Assembly (NCBI RefSeq): GCF_030272615.1 | Contig: NC_081409.1 | Span: 204,783,864-204,847,863, forward strand | DNA from: Cryptomeria japonica | Lineage: Eukaryota > Streptophyta > Pinopsida > Cupressales > Cupressaceae | Direction: 5' to 3' | DNA length: 64,000 nt | The notes under the pieces: generated by a model | Told to the model about the DNA's origin: nothing | What the model saw: the letters and a program-made list of their open reading frames with translations, nothing else | The model's database searches: none | Program-made: the position numbers and the translations under genes | Part shown: positions 61,576-64,000 of the stretch, piece after piece | How positions within the stretch are numbered: position 1 is the first letter of the stretch | How the letters are laid out: every line of letters starts with the position of its first letter

Positions 61576-62977
61576 TGTAGACGTATAAAAATGACCATAT
61601 TCCTAAATGAATATTTTATGTTCATTTATCTATTTAATTAAATTACCCGTATTCCTCTATTTAATTAAGTAAATTACTCAATTAAATTCACTATACCCAT
61701 TTAATGAATAAATCATTTTATTCAATTAAATCCCTTCTATCACTTTTAATTAAATTCAAATTTAATTAAATAAGTTATCCTAAATTGAATAAATCTAATT
61801 TATTTAATTTCCCCAAATTGCAACCAAATTGAATTAAATTAACTTTATTTCAATTAAATCCTATTATCCCTCCATCCACTTGCATTTTCCTACATCTCCC
61901 ACTTGCATTCTAAAACCTATTTTTAATCCCTTCTAGACTCTTCTAATCGCTTCTAATTAGCCTAACCCATCTTCTAAACTTTGTCACATCCCTAAACAAA
62001 GGGAAGTCACTTCTCAAACCCTTAAAGTCTTTGATAACCATTAAAGACTTCAAGTCTTCAAAACCATTAATGGTTAATTCAACCCTCTTACATGGTTAGA
62101 GACTTTTTGCCTAACTTAACCTTCATCCAACCCAAGGGTCTTATCAAGCCTTTAATGCTTTGACCATGATTATTTCTTAATCATTTGCACAAGAGTTTAT
62201 CCTTGGATTAACTCTTAATCCAATGGGTAATCTTAACTTAAGCTTGACCCTTACCCTCTAGATAACCATGAGGTCTTCTCAGGCATTTAATGCCTCCAAC
62301 CCCTTCTCTCAACCCAACCCTATGTTGACATTTGTCACCATTTCATTGGTACAAATTGCAAACATGGATTCCCAACTTTCAAACTCAACCCTTGATCAAC
62401 TCTTTCAATCCTGACCATCCATTGCCCTATTTTTGCTATAAATAGAGCTCTCATTCCTCCATTTTAGAGATAGATCCAAGTTTGTAGTATCATACTTATG
62501 CTCAAATACATTCAAGCTTTCATTTCATATATGCTCATCATTTTAGCCTCTCTTTTAACTAGGAATTAGTCTAAATATGCATGTTTAGAATACTTTCTAT
62601 TATCATTAGCTTAAATCATTGAACTAATATAGTATGCTAGGATAGTTTGTTTACTAATCTTGTCATCTTATAGCTAGTTTATTACATTTCTAGAATCATG
62701 CATAGCTTAGGATGCATCTCATATTAAAACCAACAAAAAGCATCCCTCATTCTTGCATTTGCCATCCCTAAACCATTTTTCTCAGTGATCTGAGAGCAAA
62801 AACATTGGTTTGAGGGACCGTGTAAGATAGAGAACCATGGGACCAACCTTGGGAAGCTGAGTGATACTTCATTACTCCATAGCTTGCACCAAGAAGTCCT
62901 GTGGGTGTGTGAGCAAGGCTCCATAGAGCTCCATTTTTCACATATTGAGTTCTATCGACCCGCTTTTCCCGCATACA
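61576..62977 (+). repeat. 3' LTR of element C
   Basis: 1,402 bp, TGTAGACGTATAAAAATGAC to CCCGCATACA, TATAAATA at 62437-62444. It is uninterrupted and so shows the state of the 5' LTR before the B insertion (62041-62060 corresponds to the B target site). Confidence 0.95.
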
Positions 62978-63157
62978 AATACATATTGTCGAATAAGTTC
63001 GGCGACCGAATGTTTAATACAGTAGTGTTAGTGACATTTGTGGTTGGACAGGTGGCTTTCAAGTTTTTGGTGAAGACCCTAGAAAGAATGCTATCTTGCG
63101 TGGGGTATAATCGTTCCTCAAATGATGCACAATGCCCCATTCCTATGGTGTGCCCAC
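62978..63157 (-). pseudogene. Peroxidase copy 2, 5' half of exon 4
   Basis: Begins after a conserved acceptor AG with the proximal haem His (GHTIGMGHC) and continues EERLYPTQDS to SPNLFDNMY, where element C cuts it. It joins in phase with 43641. No stop or frameshift is seen, so the gene may have been functional until C inserted. Exons 1-3 lie to the right, beyond the window or destroyed. Confidence 0.92.
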
Positions 63158-63318
63158 CTGTACTCACCCAACTTTAAAATCAAAATATAATTTATATATA
63201 GTTACCCTGTACAAAATGGAATATGATTTAAAGAAGATGCAAAATAATATATATTGAATTCAAAACATATTCTATATACTAATTGTTTATGGTGAAAATG
63301 GATACAACAATAATAATG
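63158..63318 (-). other. Intron 3 remnant of peroxidase copy 2
   Basis: AT-rich sequence upstream (minus strand) of the exon 4 acceptor; resembles intron 3 of copy 1 only near the splice site. Confidence 0.5.
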
Positions 63319-64000
63319 TTGGAAGACTAAATAGATTCGACCACAAAAACCCTAGCCTAACAACAACAAAGATCCACCATAACATATGAAGATTACCTAA
63401 GACAATGCAAATCAAATGAAATCACAAAGTTTATACCATCACATGTCCAATAGGGTTTGAATCTCCATTCTTCCTATCTCCATTGATCTTGCTTGATATA
63501 TTTGCTCTCAGATTTTATGTGCACAAGAGCTCAACAAAGAACGGAAATGTGGTTGCAAGTAGGATCTCATATGAAAAGCATAGTGTAGTCAAGTGTATAA
63601 ATTGATTAGCCAGGGTTTGATAATGAAGGAAGCATCTCCTTATATAGAAGATACTATAAGAAATGAAGGGATAAGATTGAGAGGTGTAAAAGAGGTCGGC
63701 TATGATTAGAGGGTAGGTAGAAAAAATAATAAAATAATGAGAGGGTAGGTAGTGTATGAATTAAGAGATGAATGACATGTGTCATGGGTAGACAAGGCTA
63801 ATGAATTAATTAAACAAATAAAGATTTATTTAATTAATAGAAGAAGTGGGATCAATTAAATAAATAAGATATTTATTTAATTTAAGAAAAAGGATAACTT
63901 AAATAAATAAATGTATTTATTTAAATGAGAAATAAAGCTAGAAGAGGATAAATGAATGAATTAAATAAATAAAGATTTATTTAATTAAGAGAAGAATTAG
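63319..64000 (-). mobile_element. Partial LTR-like insertion running off the window
   Basis: Starts TGTTGGAAGACTAAATAG. It has a minus-strand TATATAAG box (63639-63646) followed by many ATTTAATTAAT/AAATAAAT tracts, the arrangement of the inverted family-C LTR at 28866-30737. The other end and target duplication are outside the window, so the call rests on layout only. Confidence 0.45.

Larger units (their letters stand above)
43642..62977 (+). mobile_element. Element C: Tat-like Ty3/gypsy retrotransposon in a peroxidase exon
   Basis: 19.3 kb with LTRs 43642-46299 (containing a solo B LTR) and 61576-62977, ends TGTAGACG and GCATACA, target duplication AATAC. Order: PBS, a long leader with TAGCGCAT-type repeats, gag, protease, G-patch-like region, reverse transcriptase, RNase H, second RNase H, integrase, an antisense plant-mobile-domain ORF, hairpin repeats, an inverted TAGCGCAT cluster, PPT, 3' LTR. 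The double RNase H and extra ORF between pol and the 3' LTR are features of the Tat lineage. Stops in gag and pol make it inactive. Confidence 0.93.

Overview
The window looks like plant nuclear DNA from a large, transposon-rich genome. Evidence: an intron-bearing secretory class III peroxidase, Ty1/copia elements with an initiator-Met-tRNA-type primer-binding site, and a Ty3/gypsy element with the double RNase H of the Tat lineage. I cannot name the species; a gymnosperm is a guess from the density of nested LTR elements only.

Layout. (1) 1-2914: non-coding flank, then an intact four-exon peroxidase gene on the minus strand (exons 2666-2914, 2382-2576, 1997-2165, 1422-1867; 352 codons plus stop). 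(2) 4200-42335: a composite repeat block. Its core is a tandem array of a 20-bp monomer that keeps flipping orientation (6511-6535, 7415-11527, 19602-19776, 37189-39480; about 6.6 kb in total). Long GA/CT tracts flank the core, and outside them lie unique sequences that match each other in inverted orientation (4804-5233 against 40686-41918). (3) Three LTR insertions split the array: solo LTR E (6536-7414), element D (11528-19601, minus, 5-bp duplication TAGGA) and Ty1/copia element A (19777-37188, minus). A carries element B (23983-33752, plus, duplication AAAGG) inside its integrase. B carries an inverted solo LTR related to family C (28866-30737), and D carries a solo C LTR (14141-15601, duplication CTTCC). 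(4) 43073-63318: a second peroxidase copy whose last exon is cut in two by the 19.3-kb Tat-like gypsy element C (43642-62977, duplication AATAC). The 5' LTR of C contains an inverted solo B LTR (44130-45339, again AAAGG). (5) 63319-64000: the start of another LTR-like insertion that runs off the window.

How the parts relate. Only the first peroxidase looks functional as a host gene. A and C have recognisable gag, protease, reverse transcriptase, RNase H and integrase, broken mainly by stops that fit C-to-T or G-to-A decay. B has gag and protease-like coding plus an unrecognised proline-rich ORF, but no reverse transcriptase or integrase. D has no pol at all: it encodes a coiled-coil protein with four CCHC knuckles, then one very long frame (about 1,070 codons after removing the solo LTR). 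D shares its primer site, polypurine tract and LTR ends with copia element A, so it is probably a non-autonomous partner of a copia element.

The least expected features are: (a) a TAGCGCAT-type motif repeated some 28 times in the sense leader of C and again, in reverse complement, ahead of C's antisense plant-mobile-domain ORF; (b) the pol-less element D; (c) the orientation-flipping 20-bp satellite inside a fold-back frame; (d) two B-family insertions at the same 10-mer. Motif counts and alignments were made by eye.
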